From assembly GCF_039641995.1 (NCBI RefSeq), contig NZ_CP087714.1, positions 1,740,328 to 1,804,327 of the forward strand: a stretch of DNA of 64,000 nt, in the 5' to 3' direction. The notes below the pieces were generated by a model. It was given only the letters and a program-made list of their open reading frames with translations. It was not told the origin of the DNA and did not search any database. Position numbers and translations under genes: made by a program. Shown piece after piece: positions 1 to 8,021 of the stretch (position 1 is the first letter of the stretch; each line of letters begins with the position of its first letter). This stretch comes from Geoglobus acetivorans. GTDB lineage: Archaea > Halobacteriota > Archaeoglobi > Archaeoglobales > Archaeoglobaceae.

Positions 1-1076
1 GCATAAGGATTGACGGCAGAGAGGTATCATGCGAATCCGGAAAATACCTCATCGAGATAGCTCTTGAGAACGGCATCTACATCCCAAACCTCTGTTATCA
101 TCCCAACATTTCGCCTGCTACACGTTTCGAAGGTGCTGAAAAGGTTTTCAGAGGTAGTGAGATTTTTGAGGGTAATGCGGGCCACTACGATGGCTGCGGG
201 ATATGTGTTGTGGAGGTTAACGGAAAACCGGTCAATTCGTGCGAATACGTTCCTCAGGGTGGGGAGGATGTTGTAACCGACAGCGATTCCCTCAGAGAGG
301 AGAGGCAGAGGAGGCTTGCGGAAATTCTTGCCAATCATCCGCACGTCTGCATAACCTGTGAGTACAGGCACGGCTGCGACAGGATTCAGTGCAGCTTCGG
401 AAACCCGGTTGAGGAGAGGTGCTGTGATCTGTTTCCTGTTTGCGAATTGAGACACCTCGCCGAGTATGTGGGAGTAGCAGACCACACGCCAAAATACGTT
501 TTCAGGGACCTGCCCGTTGTGGAGGAAAAGCTTTACCGGTGGAACTGGAACTACTGCATAAACTGCACCAGATGCGTGAGGGCCTGTCAGGAAATCAGGG
601 AAGCCGGGGCTTTGAGCTTCACCGTCATTGATGGTGGAGTGTTGGTGGGCAGAACCGCTGAGAGCGATACCCAGTCAGGGTGCAAGTTCTGCGGGGTGTG
701 TGTTGAGGTGTGTCCCACCGGCACCGTCAGGGATCTGAAGGGCAGGCAGAAGAACAGGTGGAGAGAATCCATATCGGCCAAAATGCTTGCACCCCTGCAT
801 GAGGCGATCCCGCTGAGTGAAGAAAACGTTGAAGATGTCCCGGAAAAGGCCGGAGTTTTCAGGCTTTTCAACGAGTCGATGGAAATCGTTTACATAAAGG
901 GGACGGAGAACCTGAAAGAAGAACTTATGAACGAGCTTGGAAAGGCCGCATTTTTCGATTATGTTGAGGACGAGATGTACACGATGAAGGAGAGCGAGAT
1001 GATTCAGGAGTACCTCCAGAAACACGGGACAATGCCGCCCATGAATGACGAGGAGGATGACCTTTTCGACATCTGA
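1..1076 (+). CDS. NuoG/HydA-type iron-sulfur electron-transfer protein (5' end outside window)
   Basis: The frame is open from base 3, so the N-terminus is missing; 357 residues are visible. In order they show a [2Fe-2S] ferredoxin domain (Cys 31 in LCYHP, Cys 65 and 68 in GCGICVVEV, Cys 80), a NuoG-like His/Cys segment (HPHVCITC, then several more Cys), and two [4Fe-4S] motifs (CINCTRCVRAC and CKFCGVCVEVC). The spacing between the first two [2Fe-2S] cysteines is about 33 residues, longer than the usual ten or so. No molybdopterin domain follows; the protein ends in an acidic tail (DDLFDI). By family it should pass electrons between NAD(P)H or ferredoxin and a partner enzyme. It lies 18 bp before a thiolase operon and near a putative ring reductase, so a role in supplying electrons to acyl-CoA chemistry is an inference. 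Confidence 0.85.
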   Translation, partial: IRIDGREVSCESGKYLIEIALENGIYIPNLCYHPNISPATRFEGAEKVFRGSEIFEGNAGHYDGCGICVVEVNGKPVNSCEYVPQGGEDVVTDSDSLREERQRRLAEILANHPHVCITCEYRHGCDRIQCSFGNPVEERCCDLFPVCELRHLAEYVGVADHTPKYVFRDLPVVEEKLYRWNWNYCINCTRCVRACQEIREAGALSFTVIDGGVLVGRTAESDTQSGCKFCGVCVEVCPTGTVRDLKGRQKNRWRESISAKMLAPLHEAIPLSEENVEDVPEKAGVFRLFNESMEIVYIKGTENLKEELMNELGKAAFFDYVEDEMYTMKESEMIQEYLQKHGTMPPMNDEEDDLFDI

Positions 1077-1094
1077 TCTTTTTGCGGTGATTTT

Positions 1095-2270
1095 ATGTCT
1101 GCTGGAAGGAGGGTAGGAATCGTAGGCGTTGGCTGTTCAAAATTCGGTATCCGGGATGATGTGACGCTTCAGGAGCTTGCCTTTGAGGCCGTGAGCGAGG
1201 CCCTCAGTGACGCCTCTCTCACAAAAGACGATATCGAAATGAGTGTTGTGGGCATCGCTGGAACGAGGAGCTATGAGCTGATGCCCGCCGTTCCCATAAA
1301 CGAGTACTGTGGGTTCGCCGGAAGAGGCCCGGTGAGGGTTGAGGCCGCATGCGCAACGGGAAGTGCGGCCGTTTACACGGCCTACTCAAGCATAGCATCC
1401 GGCATGGTGGATGTTGCCATAGCTGTGGGCGTGGAGAAGATGAGTGAGGTGGACACGCCGACCTCCCTCGCTGTTGGTGGCAGGAGCGGGAGCTACCTTT
1501 GGGAGTTCCACCAGTACGGGACAACATTTCCCGGATACTATGCGATGCACGCCTCCGCCCACATGGCCGAGTATGGAACAACTGAGGAGCAGATGGCTCT
1601 TGTTGCAGTTAAAAATCACAGAAATGCTGTTCACAACAAAAAGGCCATGTTCAGGAAGGAGATATCTCTTGAAAAGGCTTTGGGCTTGAGATACGTTGCT
1701 TACCCCCTGAGGCTCTTCGATTGCAGTGCGATTACTGACGGCTCCTCGGCGGCAATTCTCGCAAGTGAGGAGAAAATCAGAGAGCTTGGAATTGACAATG
1801 CTGTGTGGATTGAAGGCGTGGGCTTCAGCAGTGACACCGCCAACATGACCAGGAGGGAGAGCTACACCACGCTTAAAGCCACGGTGAAGGCAGGCGAGAT
1901 GGCATACAGGATGGCCGGGATTGATGAGCCTGTCAAACAGCTCGATGTTGCAGCGGTCCACGACTGCTTCACCATTGCGGAGATTATGGCATACGAGGAC
2001 CTGAGATTCTGCAGGAAGGGTGAGGGCGGGAAGTTCGTTGAGAGCGGCGATTCTGATTTCGGCGGAAAGCTTCCGGTTAACACGTTTGGAGGGCTTAAGG
2101 CAAAGGGTCACCCTCTTGGAGCCACGGGAGTTGCGATGTTTTACGAGATCGTGAAACAGCTGAGAGGTGAGGCGGGCAGGTTGCAGGCAGATCTGAAGAA
2201 CCACAGAGGTCTGACGCACAACATTGGTGGCACCGGGCATTTTGGCTGGGTTTTCGTGCTGGGGGTGTGA
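1095..2270 (+). CDS. Thiolase (acetyl-CoA acetyltransferase, SCP-x/archaeal type)
   Basis: A 391-residue thiolase-fold protein. Cys 86 in EAACATGSAA is the expected acyl-accepting nucleophile, and the C-terminal half has the family's HDCFTIAE and GHPLGATG blocks. Thiolases cleave 3-oxoacyl-CoA with CoA, the last step of beta-oxidation, or run in the condensing direction. It is followed after 3 bp by a DUF35 protein; archaeal thiolases of this group form complexes with DUF35 partners, which is known for HMG-CoA pathway relatives. Neighbouring hydratase and dehydrogenase genes favour a catabolic role. The start is the ATG after GGTGATTTT. A second thiolase/DUF35 pair is encoded at 25.6-27.3 kb. 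Confidence 0.9.
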   Translation: MSAGRRVGIVGVGCSKFGIRDDVTLQELAFEAVSEALSDASLTKDDIEMSVVGIAGTRSYELMPAVPINEYCGFAGRGPVRVEAACATGSAAVYTAYSSIASGMVDVAIAVGVEKMSEVDTPTSLAVGGRSGSYLWEFHQYGTTFPGYYAMHASAHMAEYGTTEEQMALVAVKNHRNAVHNKKAMFRKEISLEKALGLRYVAYPLRLFDCSAITDGSSAAILASEEKIRELGIDNAVWIEGVGFSSDTANMTRRESYTTLKATVKAGEMAYRMAGIDEPVKQLDVAAVHDCFTIAEIMAYEDLRFCRKGEGGKFVESGDSDFGGKLPVNTFGGLKAKGHPLGATGVAMFYEIVKQLRGEAGRLQADLKNHRGLTHNIGGTGHFGWVFVLGV

Positions 2271-2273
2271 CTG

Positions 2274-2705
2274 ATGGGTGATGAGAGGTTCACGATCGAA
2301 AGCAGACAGTTCGTTCTCAGACACAGGATTCCTGCCACAAAAACTGAAAGGTACTGGAAAGGGCTGGAGGAAGGAAAAATCTATGCCACCGTCTGCAGGA
2401 ACTGCGGTGCGGCCTTCTCACCGCCCCAGACCGACTGCAGTTCATGCTACACTTCCGACATGGAATGGGTTGAGATCGAAGGAGATGGGGTTGTGGAGGC
2501 GTTAACTCAGATACACAGCATTCCTCAGGGATTTGAGTTTAAGGGTGAACCTTACACGATTGCCGTTGCGAGGTTCGGGGCTTTCAGGGTGATGGGGTGG
2601 TTTGAGGGCGATGAAACACTGAGTGTTGGTGAGAAAGTAAGGGCAATAACCGGCAGGGACGAAACGGGAGTCTGGAAGGTTTATTTTGAAAGGGTAGGTG
2701 ATTGA
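2274..2705 (+). CDS. DUF35 zinc-ribbon/OB-fold thiolase partner
   Basis: A 143-residue protein with an N-terminal helix, a rubredoxin-like zinc ribbon (Cys 41, 44, 55, 58) and a C-terminal OB fold, the standard DUF35 layout. Family members bind acyl-CoA and bridge thiolases to partner enzymes. It starts 3 bp after the thiolase stop and its own TGA is directly followed by the ATG of the enoyl-CoA hydratase, so the genes are almost certainly co-translated. No catalytic residues are expected. Confidence 0.9.
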   Translation: MGDERFTIESRQFVLRHRIPATKTERYWKGLEEGKIYATVCRNCGAAFSPPQTDCSSCYTSDMEWVEIEGDGVVEALTQIHSIPQGFEFKGEPYTIAVARFGAFRVMGWFEGDETLSVGEKVRAITGRDETGVWKVYFERVGD

Positions 2706-3488
2706 ATGAGCTCAAAAAGCTTTGAAAGAATAAGGCTTGATTATGATGGAGATGTGGCAATTTTAACGCTTAACAGGCCCGAAAAGCTAAATGCACTCGA
2801 TTCAAAAACCAGGATGGAGCTGAAGCAGGCTCTGGACGAGGTCGAGCAAAAAGCGAGGGTCCTCATCATTACCGGATCGGGAAAGGCGTTCGCCGCAGGT
2901 GCGGACATAAATGAGCTTCTTCAGCGAACATCGCTTGACAGTATGGAGGCGGCAAAGCTCGGGAGTGAGCTGTTCAACCGGATTGAGGAGCTGGACATCC
3001 CTGTCATTGCAGCAATCAACGGTTACGCTCTTGGCGGAGGATGCGAACTTGCTATGGCATGCGATATAAGGATCGCAAGCAGGAGGGCAAAGTTCGGACA
3101 GCCCGAAATAAATCTCGCTCTGATTCCCGGAGCTGGAGGAACCCAGAGGCTGCCCAGGCTTGTGGGCATCGGGATGGCAAAAAAGCTGATCCTGACGGGG
3201 GAGATCATTGACGCCGAGACAGCCCTCAGAATCGGCCTTGTGGAGGAGGTCGTGGAGGAGGACAGGCTGATGGACAGGGCAGCAGAAATTGCAGAAAAGA
3301 TCGCTGAAAAATCGCCAGTTGCGGTTAAGTTTGCCAAGAAGGCGATAAATTCTGCAAGATCAATGAGTCTTCCGGATGGTTTGAAGTACGAGCTAACACT
3401 CTTCTCGATGCTCTTCTCCACACACGATGCCAGGGAGGGCATGAGAGCGTTTCTTGAGAAGAGGAAGCCCGAATTCAGGGGGAATTGA
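2706..3488 (+). CDS. Enoyl-CoA hydratase (crotonase family)
   Basis: A 260-residue crotonase. The oxyanion-hole segment AGADI is at 64-68, and both glutamates used by true hydratases are present: Glu 114 in GGGCEL and Glu 134 in GQPEI. It should therefore hydrate 2-enoyl-CoA to 3-hydroxyacyl-CoA, though cyclic dienoyl-CoA hydratases share this pattern, so a ring-derived substrate is possible. It follows the DUF35 gene without a gap and is one base from the 3-hydroxyacyl-CoA dehydrogenase, giving consecutive beta-oxidation steps in one operon. Confidence 0.92.
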   Translation: MSSKSFERIRLDYDGDVAILTLNRPEKLNALDSKTRMELKQALDEVEQKARVLIITGSGKAFAAGADINELLQRTSLDSMEAAKLGSELFNRIEELDIPVIAAINGYALGGGCELAMACDIRIASRRAKFGQPEINLALIPGAGGTQRLPRLVGIGMAKKLILTGEIIDAETALRIGLVEEVVEEDRLMDRAAEIAEKIAEKSPVAVKFAKKAINSARSMSLPDGLKYELTLFSMLFSTHDAREGMRAFLEKRKPEFRGN

Positions 3489-3489
3489 A

Positions 3490-4410
3490 ATGAAGATTGA
3501 TACTGTTGGCGTTGTCGGTTTTGGGTTGATGGGAACGCAAATCACACAGTTTTTCGCTCAGAAGGGTCTAAAAGTAGTTGCTCTGGATGTCAGTCGTGAT
3601 GCTCTGGAAAAGGGGATGGCAGGAATAAGGGACGGCAGATTCGGCCTCAGAAGGCTTGTTGAAAGGGGAAAGCTGAGCGAGGACGAAATGGATGAGATTC
3701 TGGGAAGGATCAAAACCACGACAGATTATGAGGATTTGAAGGACGCTCAGCTTATAATAGAGGCTGTTTTCGAGAGCATAGAGCTCAAAAAACAGGTTCT
3801 CGGGAAAATAGCCGAAGTGGCGGATGATGCGATCATAGGCTCGAACACATCCTCGATAAGCATAACCAAACTCTCCGGAGCGGTCAGGCAGCCAGAAAAA
3901 TTCCTCGGAATACATTTCTTCAATCCTGCGCAGATCCAGAAGCTCGTGGAGCTTGTAAGGGGTCTGCTGACTGACCGGGGCCTGATGGAGGATATCAGGG
4001 CGTGGTTTACTGAGCTTGGAAAGGTTCCAATCATGGTCAACGACTCTCCCGGATTTGCCACAACACGTCTCGGCCTGACTCTTGCTAGGGAGGCGCTGTT
4101 GATGGTGCAGGAAGGTGTAGCAACACCGCAGGACATAGACATCGGGATGATGCTTGGTTACGGATACCCGATGGGACCTCTCGAAACGGGAGACCTTGTT
4201 GGCTGGGACACGAGGCTCAGAATACTCGAATCGCTGTTCGAGATGACCAAGGATCCGAAGTGGGCGCCTCCGAAGCTTCTCGTGCAGCTTGTGGATGCGG
4301 GCTACACAGGAGACCCGAGGGTGAAGATGGAGAGCAGGGGAGGGATATACGAGTACTTCGGTCAGGAAAGGCCAACCGAACTTTTAAAAAGGCTCGGCGT
4401 CAGAAAATAG
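3490..4410 (+). CDS. 3-hydroxyacyl-CoA dehydrogenase
   Basis: A 306-residue NAD-dependent dehydrogenase with a Rossmann fingerprint (GVVGFGLMG at 7-15), the catalytic His 142 in HFFNP and Glu 154 in the following helix, then the C-terminal dimerisation domain. It oxidises 3-hydroxyacyl-CoA to 3-oxoacyl-CoA, the step after the hydratase encoded upstream. The longer frame upstream lies inside the hydratase gene; the ATG at 3490, one base after the hydratase stop, gives the normal family N-terminus (MKIDTVGVVG). Two other dehydrogenases of this family are encoded in the window (27.3-29.3 kb fusion and 58.3 kb). Confidence 0.92.
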   Translation: MKIDTVGVVGFGLMGTQITQFFAQKGLKVVALDVSRDALEKGMAGIRDGRFGLRRLVERGKLSEDEMDEILGRIKTTTDYEDLKDAQLIIEAVFESIELKKQVLGKIAEVADDAIIGSNTSSISITKLSGAVRQPEKFLGIHFFNPAQIQKLVELVRGLLTDRGLMEDIRAWFTELGKVPIMVNDSPGFATTRLGLTLAREALLMVQEGVATPQDIDIGMMLGYGYPMGPLETGDLVGWDTRLRILESLFEMTKDPKWAPPKLLVQLVDAGYTGDPRVKMESRGGIYEYFGQERPTELLKRLGVRK

Positions 4411-4430
4411 CTGACGTTCGGGTGATGTGT

Positions 4431-4877
4431 ATGGAGAACCTTTATTTTGAGGACTTTGAGGTGGGAATGGAGTTTGAAACTGCCGGCAGGACGGTTACCG
4501 AGGCAGACATAGTTAACTTTGCAGCAATATCCGGGGACTGGAATCCCATCCACACCGATAAGGAGTTTGCAAAAAACACCGTTTTCGGGGAGAGGATAGC
4601 CCACGGTCTTTTGACCCTCGCAATAGCGAGCGGTCTGATAACGAGAATGAGGCTCGTGGAGAGGACCATAGTGGCATACTATGGAATTGAAAGACTCAGG
4701 TTTACCAAACCCGTTTTCATAGGGGATACGATAAAGGCTGTTGTGAGGGTTGTTGACAGGGAAGAGAGGGAAAAGTACGGCATCGTAACCTTTGAAGTCA
4801 ATGTGGTCAAGCAAACTGGGGATGTGGTTCTAACCTACATCTCAAAATCTGCAATCAAAAAGAAGGGTGGGCTGTAA
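4431..4877 (+). CDS. MaoC-like (R)-enoyl-CoA hydratase
   Basis: A 148-residue hot-dog fold protein with the hydratase-2 motif: Asp 36 and His 41 in GDWNPIHTD, followed by IAHG. Such enzymes hydrate enoyl-CoA to the (R)-3-hydroxy ester. The frame extends upstream into the dehydrogenase gene, but the ATG at 4431, about 4 bp after GGGTGAT, gives the usual start MENLYFEDF; ATG 4425 is an alternative. It is the last gene of the plus-strand operon and ends 21 bp from the converging Oah-like gene. Confidence 0.88.
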   Translation: MENLYFEDFEVGMEFETAGRTVTEADIVNFAAISGDWNPIHTDKEFAKNTVFGERIAHGLLTLAIASGLITRMRLVERTIVAYYGIERLRFTKPVFIGDTIKAVVRVVDREEREKYGIVTFEVNVVKQTGDVVLTYISKSAIKKKGGL

Positions 4878-4898
4878 TCGCTGTAAGAAAAATAAAAA

Positions 4899-5831
4899 TT
4901 ACTCGAGTTCCGCCCCGCAGACAAGGCAGAATTTCGAACTGTCCGGCAGAAACTCTGCACCGCACTTTTCACATTTTTTCATCAGCGGGCCATACGGGTA
5001 TCTGGGATCCATTCCCTCGCCGATCTTCTTCCTGATCTCCCTCATTCTCGGTTTCCTCTTCTCCTTGAATGCCCACAGCCCTTCAGACGGCTCGACACTG
5101 CCTATGTTCAGCGAGAACCAGGCCTTCCCGTGCTCCCAAGTGAGCCTCCAGATCAAGTCCCTCCACCAGTTCAGGTGAACCTTGAAGTACCACAGGCTTG
5201 AGGCAGACAGGTCGAGCATCCTGTCGATGTACTCCCTGACCTTTTCGTCCAGCTTTTCAAGTGGGACAACCTCGTTCACAACTCCCCACTGGTATGCCGT
5301 CTTCGCATCAATCTCGCTGCTCAGCATAACAATTTCCGCTGTTCTCTTGATGCCCATGTGGAGCGGTAGCCATTGAGACAGGCCACCGATCGAGGTCATG
5401 CCAACTCGTGGACCGGGAGATATGAATCTGGCGTTTTCACTTGCTATGGCGAGGTCACAGGCAGCAACAAACTCGAAGCCTCCTCCTGCCGTAACCCCAT
5501 TGACCCTGGCAATTACGGGCTTCCCGCAGTGCATTATCATGTCAAAAACTCTGCCGTAAATCTCGCCCCACTTCCAGAAGTCAGACGATTTTTTAGTGTA
5601 CTCCTCAGCGTACTCGTGGACGTTTCCCCCTGTGCAGAATGCCTTGTTTCCGACACCCGTCAGAACTATGAACTGCACGTCGTCGTCCCACATGGCATCC
5701 TCAATTGCTGAGACCATCTCCCGCAGGGTCGTGAGGGTGTAGGAGTTGTGTTCGTGGGGGCGGTTTATGGCTATCAAAGCGGTGTGGTCATACCACTCCT
5801 TGTCGTAAATTATCTCCTTATATTCGGTCAT
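4899..5831 (-). CDS. oah: BamA/Oah-like ring-opening hydrolase homologue with C-terminal zinc ribbon
   Basis: A 310-residue crotonase-fold protein. GGNVHEYAE at 68-76, GGGFEF (Glu 120), GPRVG...SIGG at 140-150 and KAWFSLN near 236-242 resemble 6-oxocyclohex-1-ene-1-carbonyl-CoA hydrolases, which open the ring formed in anaerobic benzoyl-CoA degradation. It lacks the second glutamate of simple hydratases. It is shorter than typical BamA (about 360-380 residues), missing an internal stretch, and ends with a zinc ribbon (Cys 287, 290, 302, 305) that I do not know from that family. The gene has its own promoter and lies 141 bp downstream of the putative ring-reductase operon on the same strand. 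Assignment to a ring hydrolase rests on motif recall; another crotonase activity is possible. Confidence 0.7.
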   Translation of the reverse strand: MTEYKEIIYDKEWYDHTALIAINRPHEHNSYTLTTLREMVSAIEDAMWDDDVQFIVLTGVGNKAFCTGGNVHEYAEEYTKKSSDFWKWGEIYGRVFDMIMHCGKPVIARVNGVTAGGGFEFVAACDLAIASENARFISPGPRVGMTSIGGLSQWLPLHMGIKRTAEIVMLSSEIDAKTAYQWGVVNEVVPLEKLDEKVREYIDRMLDLSASSLWYFKVHLNWWRDLIWRLTWEHGKAWFSLNIGSVEPSEGLWAFKEKRKPRMREIRKKIGEGMDPRYPYGPLMKKCEKCGAEFLPDSSKFCLVCGAELE

Positions 5832-5847
5832 GATAAATACTGGTATT

Positions 5848-5905
5848 ACTTAAATATAAATTTTACGAATTACGATATTGAGTTAAGAAAAGTTTACAAA
5901 GTAAT
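5848..5905. promoter_or_regulatory. Promoter of the Oah-like gene with bipartite upstream element
   Basis: Read on the minus strand, a TATA-like ATTTATATTTAAG lies about 25 bp before the ATG at 5831, suggesting a leaderless or nearly leaderless transcript. Just upstream of it are TTTACGAATTA (5862-5872, plus orientation) and GTTTACAAAGTAAT (5892-5905). The same two elements with the same spacing occur at 16190 and 20567. Confidence 0.5.
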
Positions 5906-5972
5906 AAAAGCAGATTCAAAATCTTGAAAATGTTAGAGGGTGGCCTTTCCCCAGTTTTTCTTAGTTGTTATT

Positions 5973-6776
5973 TTATTTTTTAAATTTTTTGAATTTATCC
6001 CGTGCGATTAACGCTGCCCCGTAAGCCCCGGCTATCTGAGGCTCTTCCGGTACGAGTATCTTCACACCCAGTTCTCGCTCTATTGCATTCACGACTCCTC
6101 TGTTCTTTGCCACACCGCCGGTCATCACGACATCCTCCACAACGCCGACCTGCTTCACGAGACCGTATATTCTCTTTGCTATGGACTCGTGAAGTCCAGC
6201 CACGATATCCTCAGCCTCCTCACCCTGTGCAAGCAGGGATATCACCTCACTTTCGGCAAAAACAGTGCATACGCTCGTTATGGTGATTTTTTTTCTGCTT
6301 CTGAAGTGCATCTCGCTCATCTCGTCTAAGGACACCCCCAGCCTCTCTGCCATCACCTCGAGAAACTTTCCCGTCCCTGCTGCACACTTGTCATTCATCG
6401 TGAATCTGACAACCTTGCCCTCCTCTGATAGCCCGATCACCTTGCTGTCCTGACCTCCGATGTCTATGACCGTCCTGGCACTCCTGAAAATTTCCTTTGC
6501 GCCCGTTGCATGGCATGTTATTTCCGTAACCTTCTCATCGGCAAAGTGCTGGGATGCGAGATTCCTTCCGTAACCTGTAGCGACTCTGAACGCCACGTCC
6601 TCCTCATCAAGCCCGGCATTTCTGAGACAGTCGAGGTATGCTTTTCTGCCACTTTCCGACAGCTTTGCCTCCGTCTTTGCGATGTGGTAACCTGCAATGT
6701 CTCCATTTTCATCCACAACACAGACCTTGATTGCCAGCGATCCGATATCTATTCCAGCGAAGTACAGAACCACCAC
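5973..6776 (-). CDS. ATP-dependent activator of 2-hydroxyacyl-CoA dehydratase/benzoyl-CoA reductase family (HgdC/BcrD-like)
   Basis: A 267-residue ASKHA-fold ATPase. Phosphate-binding motifs DIGSLAIK (10-17) and DIGGQDSK (105-112) and the two cluster-bridging cysteines, Cys 131 (NDKCAAGTG) and Cys 170 (TSVCTVFAE), are all present; in this family a homodimer holds one [4Fe-4S] cluster between subunits and uses ATP to push an electron to the partner at very low potential. Its length fits HgdC or BcrD, not the larger BcrA. It is the last gene of a four-gene operon, 9 bp after the 411-residue subunit, starting with GTG. No second ATPase subunit is encoded in the window, so if the partner is a benzoyl-CoA reductase it would be driven by a homodimeric activator or by a second subunit encoded elsewhere. 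Confidence 0.9.
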   Translation of the reverse strand: MVVLYFAGIDIGSLAIKVCVVDENGDIAGYHIAKTEAKLSESGRKAYLDCLRNAGLDEEDVAFRVATGYGRNLASQHFADEKVTEITCHATGAKEIFRSARTVIDIGGQDSKVIGLSEEGKVVRFTMNDKCAAGTGKFLEVMAERLGVSLDEMSEMHFRSRKKITITSVCTVFAESEVISLLAQGEEAEDIVAGLHESIAKRIYGLVKQVGVVEDVVMTGGVAKNRGVVNAIERELGVKILVPEEPQIAGAYGAALIARDKFKKFKK

Positions 6777-6785
6777 CTGCGTGAC

Positions 6786-8021
6786 CTATGATATTGACTC
6801 GAGATAGGCATCGATAAGGTTTTTGGCTCTTTCGAGAGGCATCAGCCTTGGATCGCACTGGGGTGCCTCGAGGATGAGGCTGCTTATGCCAAGCTCTTCC
6901 TGCAGGACCTTTGCAAGCGGTCTGACTATCATTGACGTTATCCTGCATCCCGTGTTTTCGAGAAGGAGCGCACCGTCGATGTCTGCTTTCTTGGCTGTTT
7001 TCACAACACTGTCGAGCATCTCGTAGCCCGAGTTGGTGACGTGCATCGACCTTCTCACCATGCTTTCAAAGGGCTTTGAGGCATCGACCCTGTGAACGGA
7101 CGCGTTCACGTACAGGTTCACCGGGAAATTCGCGCCATTGCTCTCACAGTATTCGTACAGCGAGAGAGTGTGCCAGGGCATTATCCCGAATGTCAGGAGC
7201 CTGTGCTTCTCGTCTGAGACCCCTTCCCGTCTCTTCACCCTTTCTTTCATCATTTCGTGAGCCTTTTTCATGAACTCGTAGGCATAATCACTCCCGAGAA
7301 CGAAAAATGCAATGAAAACGAAGTCTCCAAGTTCTCTCTGACTTGCCGGAGTGGGTGTGGACATCATCAGGTTCAGGGTTTCGATGAGCAGTCTGGATGT
7401 CTTCTCCGAGATTGCGAAAACCTCTCTGAACTTCTCCTCATCGTAAGGGCCTGCGACGGACTCCATGAAGCCCATGAGATCCTTCAGCCTTTCGACGGTG
7501 TATTCCATGTAAAGTTCTTCAGCCCATTCCGCCTCCTTCGTGATTTCATCGAGGTTTCTCAGGGAGTCTGACGTCCAGTACGGGTAGTTTATCACATATC
7601 TCGGCACACCGTAATACTTGGCAAAAACGTCGGCCATCTCGTGGTGTGCGACGCACAAAGCCCTCGTTCCGACAATGAAATCTGGCCTGGGCATCAGAGG
7701 CTTTGTCGCCTTTTCCGGCTCGAGAATCATGCCGAGGGTCGTCTTGAAGTAGTCGCAGATGAAATGGCTGTATCCATGTGAAATTGCCGAGTCTATCAGC
7801 TCAGATGAGCTGCCTCTGGCGGCGCAGTACGCAGAGTACTGCTCGGGAAATGCTGGAATAACGTCGAAAACGTATATGAGTTCGGAAGGATGGAATGAGA
7901 AGAACCACCCCACGGGTCTGTTCTTCTCTGCAAGCCTGCTCTGTCTTTCGAGGTGCTTCCTGAAAAGCTCCCTGTAGAGGGTTTTATAACCGATGTGATT
8001 CCACTCTGCCATAAACATCAT
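6786..8021 (-). CDS. BcrB/HgdA-like subunit of benzoyl-CoA reductase/2-hydroxyacyl-CoA dehydratase family
   Basis: A 411-residue protein of the HGD-D family. Candidate cluster ligands are Cys 66 (YSAYCAARG), Cys 89 (HFICDYF) and Cys 359 (ENTGCRIT); Cys 123 and Cys 389 are also present. The stretches MPRPDF...YWT and the C-terminal CDPRLM block look closer to BcrB-type subunits than to HgdA, by eye only. The family either dehydrates 2-hydroxyacyl-CoA or reduces the aromatic ring of benzoyl-CoA, both through a ketyl-type radical. The tandem ATGs overlap the stop of the 376-residue partner, with GGGAG just upstream, so the two subunits are translationally coupled. The Oah homologue and ligase next door favour ring reduction. 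Confidence 0.82.
   Translation of the reverse strand: MMFMAEWNHIGYKTLYRELFRKHLERQSRLAEKNRPVGWFFSFHPSELIYVFDVIPAFPEQYSAYCAARGSSSELIDSAISHGYSHFICDYFKTTLGMILEPEKATKPLMPRPDFIVGTRALCVAHHEMADVFAKYYGVPRYVINYPYWTSDSLRNLDEITKEAEWAEELYMEYTVERLKDLMGFMESVAGPYDEEKFREVFAISEKTSRLLIETLNLMMSTPTPASQRELGDFVFIAFFVLGSDYAYEFMKKAHEMMKERVKRREGVSDEKHRLLTFGIMPWHTLSLYEYCESNGANFPVNLYVNASVHRVDASKPFESMVRRSMHVTNSGYEMLDSVVKTAKKADIDGALLLENTGCRITSMIVRPLAKVLQEELGISSLILEAPQCDPRLMPLERAKNLIDAYLESIS

Noticed and set aside
1386-2324. Long open frame on the minus strand opposite the thiolase
   Set aside because: It is a shadow frame of a well-supported gene with no family resemblance.
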